NCBI GenBank assembly: GCA_934717555.1
Contig: CAKUYY010000008.1
Location: forward strand, 1-42,307
Reading direction: 5' to 3'
DNA: 42,307 nt
Origin: an uncultured Clostridium sp.
GTDB taxonomy: Bacteria; Bacillota; Clostridia; Oscillospirales; Acutalibacteraceae
The translations under genes were made by a program, and so were the position numbers. The notes beneath the pieces were generated by a model. That model saw nothing but the letters and a program-made list of their open reading frames with translations, was not told the origin of the DNA and ran no database searches. Below are positions 30,338 through 39,232 of this stretch, in pieces. Each line of letters opens with the position of its first letter. Positions within the stretch are counted from its first letter, which is position 1.

Positions 30338-31690
30338 TTGGGAAGACTTTTTGGAACAGACGGCGCTAGAGGAATTGCGAATCAGGAATTGACCTGTGAA
30401 CTGGCCATGAAGATTGGCCGCGCTGCCGCGATGGTACTCACTGACAGTACCCATAGCCGTCCTCGTATTCTGATTGGCAAAGATACCCGGATTTCCTCCG
30501 ATATGTTGGATGGTGCGCTCACAGCCGGACTGTGTTCCGTAGGAGCGGATGTGGTCAGACTGGGTGTGGTGCCTACGCCCGCCGTGGCTTTTTTGGTAGG
30601 AAAATATAAGGCGGACGCGGGGATTATGATTTCTGCTTCCCACAATCCCTGCGAGTTTAACGGAATCAAGATTTTCAGCGGAGACGGCTATAAACTCCCG
30701 GACGCTTTGGAAGAACAGATTGAGGCGATCGTGCTGGATCAGGCGCAGATGCCGCCCTGTCCCACAGGGGGTGCGATTGGCCGGGTTACCATCGCGGAGC
30801 GGGCGGTAAAGGATTATGTAGACCATATTAAGAGGACGGTGCCGTTCGCGTTGGACGGCATGAATATCGTGATAGACTGCGCCAACGGGTCGGCTTCCCG
30901 TACAGCGGAAAAGCTGTTCACGGAATTGGGGGCGACGGTGCATATGATGGCGGACCAGCCGGATGGTATTAATATCAATGAAAACTGTGGTTCTACCCAT
31001 ATGGAAAACCTTGTGCAGTATGTCAAGGAACATGAAGGGATCGATGCAGGAATCGCCTTTGACGGTGACGCCGACCGTTTCCTGGCAGTGGATGAAAAGG
31101 GGAACTTCCTGGATGGGGACTATATCATGGCCATTATTGCCGAGGATATGCGCTCCCGCGGGAAACTGGCGGGAAATACCGTAGTGGGAACCATTATGAC
31201 CAATATGGGATTCAGCCGCTTCTGTGAAGAGAACGGTATGAAATTTGTGGCCACCAAAGTGGGGGACCGTTATGTGCTGGAAGAGATGCTGCTGGAGGAA
31301 TACAATTTTGGCGGGGAACAGTCTGGACATGTGATCTTTTTGGACTTTGCCACCACGGGAGACGGTCAATTGACGGCGGCGCAGCTGTTATCGATCCTCA
31401 AACGCAGAAACGCCAAGCTGTCCAGCCTATCCACGCTGATGACCCGTTTCCCCCAGGTGATGGTCAACGTTTCTGTCAGCAATGAGGGGAAATTGCGTTT
31501 TTATACTGATAGTGAGGTAAAAGCCGCGGTGGAATCCGCAAAAACGGAGATGGGAAAAAGCGGCCGTGTGGTGGTGCGCGTTTCCGGAACGGAACCGTTG
31601 GTACGCGTGATGGTAGAGGGGGAAAACAAGGAGCAGATCGACCGTCTGGCCAATCAAGTGGCGGATGTCGTGAGAGCCCGTCTGTCCTGA
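30338..31690 (+). CDS. glmM: Phosphoglucosamine mutase
   Basis: 450-residue enzyme converting glucosamine 6-phosphate to glucosamine 1-phosphate for UDP-GlcNAc and peptidoglycan. It has GRLFGTDGARGIAN at the start, the phosphoserine loop ISASHNP, the metal loop FDGDADR, the sugar loop GEQSGH and the phosphate loop RVSGTEPLVRVMVE. The frame opens at GTG 30329, but the TTG at 30338 has AGGAG exactly 8 bases upstream and gives the family N-terminus (MGRLFGTDG). Monocistronic or with the following methyltransferase. Confidence 0.95.
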   Translation: MGRLFGTDGARGIANQELTCELAMKIGRAAAMVLTDSTHSRPRILIGKDTRISSDMLDGALTAGLCSVGADVVRLGVVPTPAVAFLVGKYKADAGIMISASHNPCEFNGIKIFSGDGYKLPDALEEQIEAIVLDQAQMPPCPTGGAIGRVTIAERAVKDYVDHIKRTVPFALDGMNIVIDCANGSASRTAEKLFTELGATVHMMADQPDGININENCGSTHMENLVQYVKEHEGIDAGIAFDGDADRFLAVDEKGNFLDGDYIMAIIAEDMRSRGKLAGNTVVGTIMTNMGFSRFCEENGMKFVATKVGDRYVLEEMLLEEYNFGGEQSGHVIFLDFATTGDGQLTAAQLLSILKRRNAKLSSLSTLMTRFPQVMVNVSVSNEGKLRFYTDSEVKAAVESAKTEMGKSGRVVVRVSGTEPLVRVMVEGENKEQIDRLANQVADVVRARLS

Positions 31691-31773
31691 GAAGAGACAT
31701 ATAGGAGAGAAAAAAGGATATTTTCCCAGAAAGATTTTAGGGAACTAGAAATAAAAAGGATTGAGGAATTGGT

Positions 31774-32634
31774 TTGAGAGCAGCGCAATGGAAGGATTAT
31801 GAATTATTGGATACCTCTGCAGGGGAACGCCTGGAGCGGTGGGGGGATATCATTTTGATTCGCCCCGACCCGCAGATCATTTGGAATACGCCGAAAAAAC
31901 ATCCCCTTTGGAAACAGGCCCATGCCCGTTACCGCCGGTCCAATACCGGCGGCGGGGCCTGGGAAGTCTGGAAGAAACTTCCGGAAAGATGGAAGATCCA
32001 GTATGAGGACATTACGTTTCAGATCAAGCCTATGGGGTTTAAACATACGGGGGTATTTCCGGAACAGGCGGTCAACTGGTCTTTTACCATGGAAAAAATC
32101 AGGCGGGCGGGCCGTCCAGTGAAAGTACTCAATTTGTTTGCGTATACAGGCGGAGCCACACTGGCCTGCGCCAGGGCGGGGGCCCAAGTGTGCCATGTGG
32201 ACGCATCCAAGGGCATGGTGTCCTGGGCCCGGGAAAACGCGGCGGAATCCGGGTTAAAGGACAAGCCGATCCGGTGGCTTGTGGACGACTGCATCAAATT
32301 TGTCCAGAGGGAGCACAGGAGGGGCAATCAATATGATGGCATTATCATGGACCCGCCTTCTTATGGAAGGGGTCCTGGGGGAGAAGTATGGAAACTGGAA
32401 GAACAGCTGTTTTCCCTGGTGGAGCAATGCAGTGCTATTTTGTCCCCCAACGCGCTGTTTTTCCTGTTAAATTCCTATACCACAGGATTATCCCCTTCTG
32501 TCATGGAATATTTGCTGGGTACCGTCTTACAGAGTAAACGGGGGGGAAGCGTTTCGTCCGATGAAATCGGCCTGCCGGTTACCTCTACAGGGTTGGTTCT
32601 TCCCTGCGGCAGTACGGCTATCTGGCAAAAATAG
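31774..32634 (+). CDS. Class I SAM-dependent methyltransferase, RlmI/RlmK-like
   Basis: 286 residues. The N-terminal part (ERLERWGDIILIRPDPQIIW, GGGAWEVWKKLPERW) precedes a Rossmann methyltransferase domain with VLNLFAYTGGATLACARAGA (SAM loop), VDASKGMVSWARENA, and the catalytic motif IMDPPSYGRGPGGEVWKLE. The layout matches rRNA large-subunit C5-cytosine methyltransferases of the RlmI group, but the usual N-terminal PUA domain is absent, so the RNA target is not certain. Start is TTG at 31774 with GAGGAA upstream. It lies 83 bases after glmM. Confidence 0.85.
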   Translation: MRAAQWKDYELLDTSAGERLERWGDIILIRPDPQIIWNTPKKHPLWKQAHARYRRSNTGGGAWEVWKKLPERWKIQYEDITFQIKPMGFKHTGVFPEQAVNWSFTMEKIRRAGRPVKVLNLFAYTGGATLACARAGAQVCHVDASKGMVSWARENAAESGLKDKPIRWLVDDCIKFVQREHRRGNQYDGIIMDPPSYGRGPGGEVWKLEEQLFSLVEQCSAILSPNALFFLLNSYTTGLSPSVMEYLLGTVLQSKRGGSVSSDEIGLPVTSTGLVLPCGSTAIWQK

Positions 32635-32645
32635 GGGGATAAGAT

Positions 32646-32792
32646 ATGGATGCTGGGATACCATTGTGCGCGGGGCGAATTTTGTGGAAAAATAAATTCT
32701 ATGGAATTTATAGAAAAAAGAGTTTGCCGGATGGATATGGTGCTATCTGCGAAGGGAAGTTACATGATGGGGGAGTATCCCGGATATTTTAG
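32646..32792 (+). CDS. Uncertain 48-codon ORF after the methyltransferase
   Basis: ATG at 32646 with AGGGGG seven bases upstream, immediately after the methyltransferase stop. The peptide begins MDAGIPLCAGRILWKNKFYG and ends DGGVSRIF. A second overlapping ORF in another frame (32650-32862) has a poorer ribosome site. I recognise neither. The 255-base gap might instead be only the leader of the ecf operon. Confidence 0.2.
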   Translation: MDAGIPLCAGRILWKNKFYGIYRKKSLPDGYGAICEGKLHDGGVSRIF

Positions 32793-32889
32793 CCCGCAGG
32801 GAAAAGTATCCTTTCTGTATTTTCTAATAGAGCCTTCTGATCATGGTGGAAGGAGCAAGTGAGAGAATTTTTTCTGAAGGAGAAAAAGA

Positions 32890-33753
32890 ATGAGCCTATT
32901 TATCCATGCTGACCATGTCAGCTTTCAATACCAGTCGGAGGAAGAGGAACAGGCCCGGGAAGTGCTCTCCCGGGTAGACCTTCAAGTGGAACAAGGGGAA
33001 TTCTTAGCCTTATTGGGCCATAATGGGTCGGGAAAATCCACGTTGGCGAAACATTTTAACGCTATGCTGCTCCCGATGGGGGGCCGCGTACTGGTGGATG
33101 GGATGGACACGCTGGACGAAAAGGCCAAATATGAGATTCGCCGGAGGGTAGGGCTGGTGCTGCAAAACCCGGATAATCAGCTGATCGCCAGTATTGTAGA
33201 GGAAGATGTGGCGTTCGGCCCGGAAAATTTGGGAATTCCTCCGAAGGAAATACGAAGCAGGGTGGATGACGCCCTGAAGGCGGTGGACATGTATGAATAC
33301 CGCCGGCATGCGCCTCATAAATTGTCCGGCGGACAGAAACAGCGTATCGCGATTGCCGGGATCATCGCTATGGAACCCAAATGTATTGTGTTGGACGAAC
33401 CTACCGCTATGTTAGACCCAAGAGGAAGGGCAGAGGTCCTGGAGACGATCCATAAATTGAATCGGGAAAAGGGCATTACCATTGTACTGATTACTCATTA
33501 CATGGACGAGGCGGTGGACGCTGACCGTGTAGTGGTGATGGACAATGGAAAAATTTTAACAGAGGGCACGCCGCGCCAGGTGTTCGCCCAAGTGGAATTG
33601 CTTAAAGCCCATCAACTGGATGTCCCACAAGCTACGGAATTGATTTATCGCTTGAAATCCTGTGGTTATCACCTGCCCGACGGTATTTTAAACGAGACGG
33701 AATGCGTCGCTGCTCTGGAGCAGCTTTTGGAGGCGGAAACATGCCGATCTTAG
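32890..33753 (+). CDS. ecfA1: ECF transporter ATPase EcfA1
   Basis: 287-residue ATPase of the energy-coupling-factor vitamin importer. Walker A GHNGSGKST, Q-loop LVLQNPDNQL, signature LSGGQKQRIAIAGI and Walker B CIVLDEPTAMLD are seen; the alanine-methionine after DEPT and the C-terminal extension are typical of EcfA1. AGGAGAAAAAG precedes the ATG. First gene of ecfA1-ecfA2-ecfT-truA, an order conserved in Firmicutes next to ribosomal-protein operons. Confidence 0.94.
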   Translation: MSLFIHADHVSFQYQSEEEEQAREVLSRVDLQVEQGEFLALLGHNGSGKSTLAKHFNAMLLPMGGRVLVDGMDTLDEKAKYEIRRRVGLVLQNPDNQLIASIVEEDVAFGPENLGIPPKEIRSRVDDALKAVDMYEYRRHAPHKLSGGQKQRIAIAGIIAMEPKCIVLDEPTAMLDPRGRAEVLETIHKLNREKGITIVLITHYMDEAVDADRVVVMDNGKILTEGTPRQVFAQVELLKAHQLDVPQATELIYRLKSCGYHLPDGILNETECVAALEQLLEAETCRS

Positions 33754-34610
33754 AAACAAAAAACCTTTGTTACGTATACGGGGCGAATACCCCTTTTGAA
33801 AAGACAGCCGTGGAGAACGTGAACCTATCCATTGAGGAGGGGGAATTTATCGGCATCATAGGCCATACCGGGTCCGGCAAGTCTACCCTGGTGCAGATGT
33901 TCAATGGATTGCTTCGCCCCTCTTCCGGGCAAGTACTGCTCCGGGGGCAGGATATCTGGAAAGAACCTAAAAAGATCCGGTCGGTCCGTTTCCAGGTGGG
34001 GATGGTATTCCAATATCCGGAACATCAATTGTTTGAGGAAACGGTGGCAAAGGATATCGCCTTTGGGCCGGGGAATATGGGGTTATCCCAACCGGAAATA
34101 GAAAAACGGGTGCGGTTGGCAGCCTCCTTTGCGGGACTCAAGGAAGAGCTTTTGGAAAAATCCCCCTTTGAGCTTTCCGGCGGGGAAAAACGCCGGGCGG
34201 CCATTGCTGGGGTCATCGCCATGGACCCTGATATTTTGATTCTGGACGAGCCGACGGCGGGGCTGGACCCGCTGGGCAGGGACGTCCTGCTGACGCAGAT
34301 TATGAATTATCACAAACAGAGAAAAAATACAGTACTGCTGGTTTCCCACAGTATGGAAGATATTGCCCGTATTGCTGACCGGGTGCTGGTGGTCAATGAC
34401 GCGGGGATCGCCATGTTCGACGATACCCGCAGCGTCTTTGCCAAGGGGGAGGAGCTGGAACAGATGGGGCTTCAAATCCCCCAGATCACCAAAATTGCCA
34501 TGAAACTCCGGGAAAAGGGTTATCCTCTTCCTTCTGGGGTGCTCACAGTGGACCAGGCATTCCGGGAACTGTTGCAGATCATGGGAAGGGAGGAAAAAAA
34601 GCATGGTTAG
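33741..34610 (+). CDS. ecfA2: ECF transporter ATPase EcfA2
   Basis: 289-residue second ATPase. It starts MPILETKNLCYVYG, with Walker A GHTGSGKST, Q-loop MVFQYPEHQLFEETV, signature LSGGEKRRAAIAGV, Walker B ILILDEPTAGLDP and H-loop VSHSMEDIA. The frame opens at 33702 inside ecfA1, but the ATG at 33741 preceded by GGAGG gives the family start and overlaps ecfA1 by 13 bases. It forms a heterodimer with EcfA1 to power EcfT. Its stop overlaps the ecfT start by 8 bases. Confidence 0.94.
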   Translation: MPILETKNLCYVYGANTPFEKTAVENVNLSIEEGEFIGIIGHTGSGKSTLVQMFNGLLRPSSGQVLLRGQDIWKEPKKIRSVRFQVGMVFQYPEHQLFEETVAKDIAFGPGNMGLSQPEIEKRVRLAASFAGLKEELLEKSPFELSGGEKRRAAIAGVIAMDPDILILDEPTAGLDPLGRDVLLTQIMNYHKQRKNTVLLVSHSMEDIARIADRVLVVNDAGIAMFDDTRSVFAKGEELEQMGLQIPQITKIAMKLREKGYPLPSGVLTVDQAFRELLQIMGREEKKHG

Positions 34611-35421
34611 AGATATTGCGCTGGGGCAGTATATCCCAGGAAAATCCGTCCTTCACCGAATGGATGCCCGGGTAAAGATCGTACTGCTTTTGGTTTATAT
34701 TGTCCTGATTTTTGTGGGCAGCAACTTTGCCGCACTTTTCCTCACAACGGCTTCGGTATTTTTTATCATGGGCGTTTCCGGGGTACCGATCAAAATGTAC
34801 CTCAAAAGCCTCAAAATGATCCTGTTTATTGTGATTTTCACTTCCTTGCTCAATCTGTTTTATGGGCAGGGAGAACCCCTGGTCACATTATTTGGGTTTA
34901 TGAACATTACCCAGGCGGGTATCAATAACAGCATTTTTGTAGCGGTGCGTATCGCTACCCTGATTTTGGCCAGCTCCGTTCTTACCTTTACCACTTCTCC
35001 CACCGACCTGACAGACGCGCTGGAACGCCTGATGAAGCCTTTAAAGGTGTTTCATGTCAAGGTACATGAAATCGCGATGATGATGACCATTGCTTTGCGA
35101 TTTGTCCCGACGCTGCTGGAGGAGACGGATAAAATCATGAGCGCCCAAAAGGCCAGAGGGGCGGATATGGAAAGCGGGGGGCTGATGCAGCGCATCAAAG
35201 CCCTGCTGCCCATCCTAATCCCGCTGTTTGTGTCATCTTTCCGCAGGGCCGGGGATTTGGCCATGGCCATGGAATGCCGCTGCTATCGGGGCGGCGAGGG
35301 GAGAACACGCATGACCAGCATGCATATGGGGAAACTGGACGTGGAAGTCATTATTTTTTCCGCGGTAATCTGTGCAGGGGTGATTGTATGCAGCCTATTG
35401 TTGCCGGCGACCGTCCGATGA
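34603..35421 (+). CDS. ecfT: ECF transporter transmembrane component EcfT
   Basis: 272-residue membrane scaffold with about six spans. DIALGQYIPGKSVLHRMDAR is the classic EcfT opening. The coupling helices carry KARGADME and the second Arg-Gly motif CRCYRGGEGRTRM, which contact EcfA1/EcfA2. AGGGAGG lies before the ATG. With swappable S components such as RibU (7278-7841) it would import vitamins. It overlaps truA through ATGA. Confidence 0.94.
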   Translation: MVRDIALGQYIPGKSVLHRMDARVKIVLLLVYIVLIFVGSNFAALFLTTASVFFIMGVSGVPIKMYLKSLKMILFIVIFTSLLNLFYGQGEPLVTLFGFMNITQAGINNSIFVAVRIATLILASSVLTFTTSPTDLTDALERLMKPLKVFHVKVHEIAMMMTIALRFVPTLLEETDKIMSAQKARGADMESGGLMQRIKALLPILIPLFVSSFRRAGDLAMAMECRCYRGGEGRTRMTSMHMGKLDVEVIIFSAVICAGVIVCSLLLPATVR

Positions 35422-36155
35422 GGAATATTTTGGTAACTATGTCTTACGATGGGCGGCGTTACCATGGATGGCAGATCCAGGAAAATGCTTTGGCGGTACA
35501 GCAGGTGTTTCAAGACGCTTTATATCAGGTTACCGGTCCGGGCGTGGATATTAAAGGATGCAGCAGGACAGATTCCGGCGTCCATGCCAATATGTACTGT
35601 ATCAGCGTAAAAACGGATCATTCTATCCCCTGTGAACGCCTTCAGGCGGCGCTTAACCGCTTTTTGCCCAAGGATATGGCGGTGTTTTCCTGTAAGGAAG
35701 TACCGCTGGATTTCCATGCCCGCTATTCCTGTGTGGGAAAAGAATATATCTATAAGATTTGGAATGATCCGGTGCGAAATCCTTTTTTGGATGGCTATGC
35801 GTATCATTATTGGTATCCTCTGCCCGTGGAATTGCTTCATAATAGCGCTCAGGATTATGTGGGAAAACATGACTTTACTTCTTTTTGTACCCTGGACCGC
35901 AGGGAACGGGGAAATTTGGAGCGGACGGTGAAGCGCTTTGAAGTAAAGAGGGAAGGGGCGCTGGTCACCATGACGGTGGAAGCCGATGGCTTTTTATATA
36001 ATATGGTTCGTATTATGGTGGGAACCTTGCTGAGGATCGCTCAGGGCAAATTTCCGCCGGATGCCATCCCGGGCATTTTGCAGGCGAAAGACCGGTCGAA
36101 GGCCGGACCCACCGCCCAGGCCTGCGGGCTGTATTTAAACCGGGTTTTTTATTAG
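35418..36155 (+). CDS. truA: tRNA pseudouridine(38-40) synthase TruA
   Basis: 245 residues. The catalytic aspartate is in CSRTDSGVHA; LVTMSYDGRRYHGWQ opens the fold, and HDFTSFCT, DGFLYNMVRIMVG and AKDRSKAGPTAQACGL are further TruA motifs. The frame extends to 35274, but the ATG at 35418 overlaps the ecfT stop and gives the normal length. It modifies uridines 38-40 in tRNA anticodon arms. No strong ribosome site precedes it, so expression depends on coupling to ecfT. Confidence 0.95.
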   Translation: MRNILVTMSYDGRRYHGWQIQENALAVQQVFQDALYQVTGPGVDIKGCSRTDSGVHANMYCISVKTDHSIPCERLQAALNRFLPKDMAVFSCKEVPLDFHARYSCVGKEYIYKIWNDPVRNPFLDGYAYHYWYPLPVELLHNSAQDYVGKHDFTSFCTLDRRERGNLERTVKRFEVKREGALVTMTVEADGFLYNMVRIMVGTLLRIAQGKFPPDAIPGILQAKDRSKAGPTAQACGLYLNRVFY

Positions 36156-36166
36156 GAGGTGGCGGG

Positions 36167-37456
36167 ATGCCCAGAAAAGCGGGGTTTTCAGAAAGGGAAA
36201 GGAAAATCCGGAAAAAAGCTTTGGAAAAACGCGGCGCGCTCAGTTTGGAAGACCAGCCTATGGAAGAATATGAGGAAGAGGAAAACCTTCCGAAAATTCG
36301 GATTCCCAAGCCGGTACTTCGTGTTTTGCTGATTTTGCTGGCCTGTGGTTTGGCGGTGTTTTTGTGGGTTAACCGGGCGAATCTGGCGCCTGACCGGGTT
36401 GGGGACTGGATTCAGGAATCTATTTTAGGAATGGGCGTGGGGCCTGGATTTCCAACGCCTATGGTGGGGAGCAGCATCTCCAAGGATAATTTCCAGAGTA
36501 TGGATCAGGATGTGGTGATGGTAAGCGATACTTCCTTTGTGATGCTCAACAAGACAGCGAAGGAATTAACGAACCGTCAACATAGCTTTAGCACGCCTGT
36601 CCTCAAAATAGGGGGAAGCAGGGCGCTGATTTACAATCTGGGGGGAAATTCCTTTCAGATTGAAAGCAGGTCTAAGACAATTTTGAAGAAAGACGGCCTT
36701 TCCCATAATATTCTGGCGGGGGATATTTCCCAGAGCGGGGAATTTGCCATCGTAACGGAATCAGAGGGATACTTCAGCGAACTGACGGTATATGATAAGA
36801 ATACCCAGGCGATTGATTCAGAGGATTATCGGTACCGCTATTATTTTTCGGATTATTATATTACCAATGTGGCTTTGAATAAGGAAGGCACTTCTGTAGC
36901 GGCTGTTGGCGTGACCGCAAACGAGGGGGCGCTGCGTTCCGCCCTTTATGTGTTTGACGATTTTGAGAACTCACAAGCCAAGGAAACCCCTGACTATATC
37001 TTTGAAGATAATCTTATCCTGGCTGTACGGTACCTGGACAACGGGAATATCGCTGTTGTGGGAGACCGGGAGACTTATATTGTCACTCCTTCTACGGGGG
37101 AACAGATCACTTATTCCTATCAGCAGCGTTCCCTGGCAAATTTTGACCTTTCGGGGAATCACGTTTTGCTGGCTCTCTCTGCATCTAACGACGGAAGATC
37201 CTGTGATATTGTACTATTGGATGAAGTAGGCCGAATTTCTACGGAGTTTTCTACCAGCCATAAGGTGATTTCTGCCTCTTATTATGAGGATCGTATCGCC
37301 CTTTTGGATTCGGGTACTATCTATGGCTATTCCCAGACAGGGGAAGAAACAGGTAGCTGGGATGCTGGAGGAGATGCGCAAAAGATTGTGCTATATTCCC
37401 GTGACAGCGCCTATGTTTTGGGGATTAGCCAGATACGTCAGGTATCGCTTTCCTAA
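36167..37456 (+). CDS. DUF5711-type membrane-anchored beta-propeller protein
   Basis: 429 residues. A basic, charged cytoplasmic N-terminus (about 45 residues; EEYEEEENLPKIRIPK) precedes one membrane span (VLRVLLILLACGLAVFLWV). The rest is extracytoplasmic and made of repeated beta-strand blades (SDTSFVMLNKTAKEL, LIYNLGGNSFQIESRS, GDISQSGEFAIVTESEGYF, LAVRYLDNGNIAVVGD). That is a propeller-like layout shared with the clostridial DUF5711 family. AGGAGGTGG precedes the ATG. It follows truA by 11 bases and ends the operon. Function unknown. Confidence 0.78.
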   Translation: MPRKAGFSERERKIRKKALEKRGALSLEDQPMEEYEEEENLPKIRIPKPVLRVLLILLACGLAVFLWVNRANLAPDRVGDWIQESILGMGVGPGFPTPMVGSSISKDNFQSMDQDVVMVSDTSFVMLNKTAKELTNRQHSFSTPVLKIGGSRALIYNLGGNSFQIESRSKTILKKDGLSHNILAGDISQSGEFAIVTESEGYFSELTVYDKNTQAIDSEDYRYRYYFSDYYITNVALNKEGTSVAAVGVTANEGALRSALYVFDDFENSQAKETPDYIFEDNLILAVRYLDNGNIAVVGDRETYIVTPSTGEQITYSYQQRSLANFDLSGNHVLLALSASNDGRSCDIVLLDEVGRISTEFSTSHKVISASYYEDRIALLDSGTIYGYSQTGEETGSWDAGGDAQKIVLYSRDSAYVLGISQIRQVSLS

Positions 37457-37478
37457 CCTTAAAAAATAGAAATGTACT

Positions 37479-37513
37479 TACGTCCCCAGAGAAATCAGGG
37501 GACGTATTTGTTT
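37479..37513 (+). terminator. Terminator of the ecf-truA-DUF5711 operon
   Basis: TACGTCCCC pairs with GGGGACGTA, 10-base loop, followed by TTTGTTT. Confidence 0.75.
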
Positions 37514-37657
37514 GGTTAAAATCGGAGATAAATAGAGAATATGGACAAATATACTTGAGAAACCAAAGGAAAGTTAGCGAGATATCGGAAAAATTAATAA
37601 AAAAAGAACAAAAATGTGTTCTTTTTGGAGTTTTGTAGACTTTTCCAAAATGGAATA

Positions 37658-37686
37658 TTGTAGTTTGCACAAATATATGTTATATT
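37658..37686 (+). promoter_or_regulatory. Promoter of cvpA-pgsA-clp
   Basis: TTGTAG, 17-base spacer ending in TGT, TATATT (extended -10). It lies 117 bases before cvpA. Confidence 0.55.
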
Positions 37687-37803
37687 GTTTTTTACAGTAG
37701 GAGTATTCTGCCTAGTCATAAAAAGGGCAGTTGGTCCTTTCCCCAGCTCTTGATCCTTCCCAAAAAGTGAAGGAATGGCAGAACGAAGAAAAGGAGTTTC
37801 GTT

Positions 37804-38511
37804 GTGGCTATTTGGTTAGATGCAGGTATATTGATACTGGGTCTTATATTTGTCCTAGTTGGGTTTCACCGGGGGATCATAAAGTCACTTGTGGAACTGG
37901 TGGGCACAGTAGCGGCTGTAGTGGCGGCGATTTTGTTATCTTCGATGATAGCGCCGGTGATTTTTGATTCCTTTATCCGCCCGCCTATGGTAGAACAGAT
38001 TCAAGGGGCCATTGACAATACAGTAGGTCAGGATATTGCCGCACAGGTACAGCAGATCCTTGATACCCTTCCTCAATTTCTCTCCCAGTCTCTGTCGGGA
38101 TACGGTATGAATGCAGACCAGATTGGTCAGGCTATGAACAGCGCCTCGGATAATACTGCGGGCGCGGTGGCGGATTTGATTGCCCCGGTTGTGACCGACC
38201 TGGTGAAGACAGTATTGATGTTGATCCTGTTCCTTGTTCTGTTTATTGTGGTCCGCTTGTTGGCGAGAGGAATTGACAGGGTCTTTGGGTTACCGGTTCT
38301 TCGCCAGTTAAACGCAGTTTTGGGAGCGGTTTTCGGTGTATTGAAATGTGTTGTTTTTGTACTCATTCTATGTGCCGTACTGCGTGTGGTACTGCCGATG
38401 GTTTCAACGGTACCGGAAATCTTTTCTCAGGAGACGATAGAATCGTCTGTGTTGTTTCAGTATTTTTATGATCATAATCCGGTTTATAGCTTGTTACAGT
38501 TCTGGTTGTGA
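37804..38511 (+). CDS. cvpA: CvpA family membrane protein
   Basis: 235-residue membrane protein. It has the CvpA pattern: AIWLDAGILILGLIFVLVGFHRGIIKSLVELVG at the start (read in pieces), a second span, a long extracytoplasmic loop (about residues 60-125), then two further spans (VLMLILFLVLFIVVRLLARG; VVFVLILCAVLRVVLP) with the conserved LPVLRQLNAVLGAVFGVLK between them. The family is linked to colicin V production in E. coli and to membrane stress, but its biochemical role is unsettled. Start is GTG with AAAAGGAG upstream. First gene of an operon with pgsA. Confidence 0.85.
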   Translation: MAIWLDAGILILGLIFVLVGFHRGIIKSLVELVGTVAAVVAAILLSSMIAPVIFDSFIRPPMVEQIQGAIDNTVGQDIAAQVQQILDTLPQFLSQSLSGYGMNADQIGQAMNSASDNTAGAVADLIAPVVTDLVKTVLMLILFLVLFIVVRLLARGIDRVFGLPVLRQLNAVLGAVFGVLKCVVFVLILCAVLRVVLPMVSTVPEIFSQETIESSVLFQYFYDHNPVYSLLQFWL

Positions 38512-38552
38512 TACCGGTGAAAAATATAGCTGTAAAATCGTGAGGTTAAAAC

Positions 38553-39167
38553 ATGAGTGATGTAAAACAAGATTGGAAACGGAATATTAATGTCCCCAAC
38601 GCATTGTCCTTGCTTCGGCTGTTGGTGATCGTCCCTTGTGTATGTTTCTTTTTAAACGATCAGTATTTTTATGCAGCCATTATGTTGGTTATTTCCGGTT
38701 TGAGCGATATGCTGGACGGGATGATAGCGCGTAAATTTGATCAGTATACCCCTTTGGGGGCCATGCTGGACCCTGTGGCCGACAAATTGACCCTGGGAGC
38801 TGTGGTAATCTGTATGGGTATTAAATTTCCTGTAGTGATTCCCGTTGTTGTTCTGCTGATTATCAAAGAGCTGACGATGTTAATCGCAGGAGGAGTTCTC
38901 TTAAAAATGCATAAGCGTCCTCCTGCAGCAAAATGGTATGGCAAAGTGGCTACTGTGGTGTTTTACCTATCGGTAACAGTCATTGTGGCGCTGAAAGCGA
39001 TTTGGGGAATCGACAACAATATTGTAACAATTAGTCTGCTGTGTCTCACAGCGGCCTTTATGATTTTTGCCTTTGTCAACTATTTATTGGTTTTTCTGGG
39101 AATTCTGAAAGAAGAGCCCAAGCAACCGACGAAAATAGCGTCCGTAAAATGCGATAATCATAAATAA
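38553..39167 (+). CDS. pgsA: CDP-diacylglycerol-glycerol-3-phosphate 3-phosphatidyltransferase
   Basis: 204-residue membrane enzyme of phosphatidylglycerol synthesis. The CDP-alcohol phosphotransferase motif is intact: SDMLDGMIARKF then GAMLDPVADK, giving all the required Asp, Gly and Arg residues. INVPNALSLLRLLVIV at the N-terminus is typical of PgsA, and about five to six spans follow. It lies 41 bases after cvpA and 65 bases before the Clp gene, probably in one operon. Confidence 0.93.
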   Translation: MSDVKQDWKRNINVPNALSLLRLLVIVPCVCFFLNDQYFYAAIMLVISGLSDMLDGMIARKFDQYTPLGAMLDPVADKLTLGAVVICMGIKFPVVIPVVVLLIIKELTMLIAGGVLLKMHKRPPAAKWYGKVATVVFYLSVTVIVALKAIWGIDNNIVTISLLCLTAAFMIFAFVNYLLVFLGILKEEPKQPTKIASVKCDNHK

Positions 39168-39232
39168 GATATCAAAGCGGGGCTTTCTTGGCAAAAGGGG
39201 GCTTCCGCTTGTCTATTACAAAGGAGAATATT

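Larger units (their letters stand above)
37457..37803 (+). other. Intergenic region between the DUF5711 gene and cvpA
   Basis: No gene seen. It holds the terminator at 37479-37513, an AT-rich stretch, and the promoter at 37658-37686. Confidence 0.6.

Noticed and set aside
30320..31369. 349-codon minus-strand ORF antisense to glmM
   Set aside because: Shadow of a gene with all GlmM motifs intact; His/Arg-rich composition typical of antisense frames.
32650..32862. 70-codon ORF between the methyltransferase and ecfA1
   Set aside because: Its ATG lacks a properly spaced ribosome site, and the 48-codon ORF in another frame is better placed; kept only as part of a finding.
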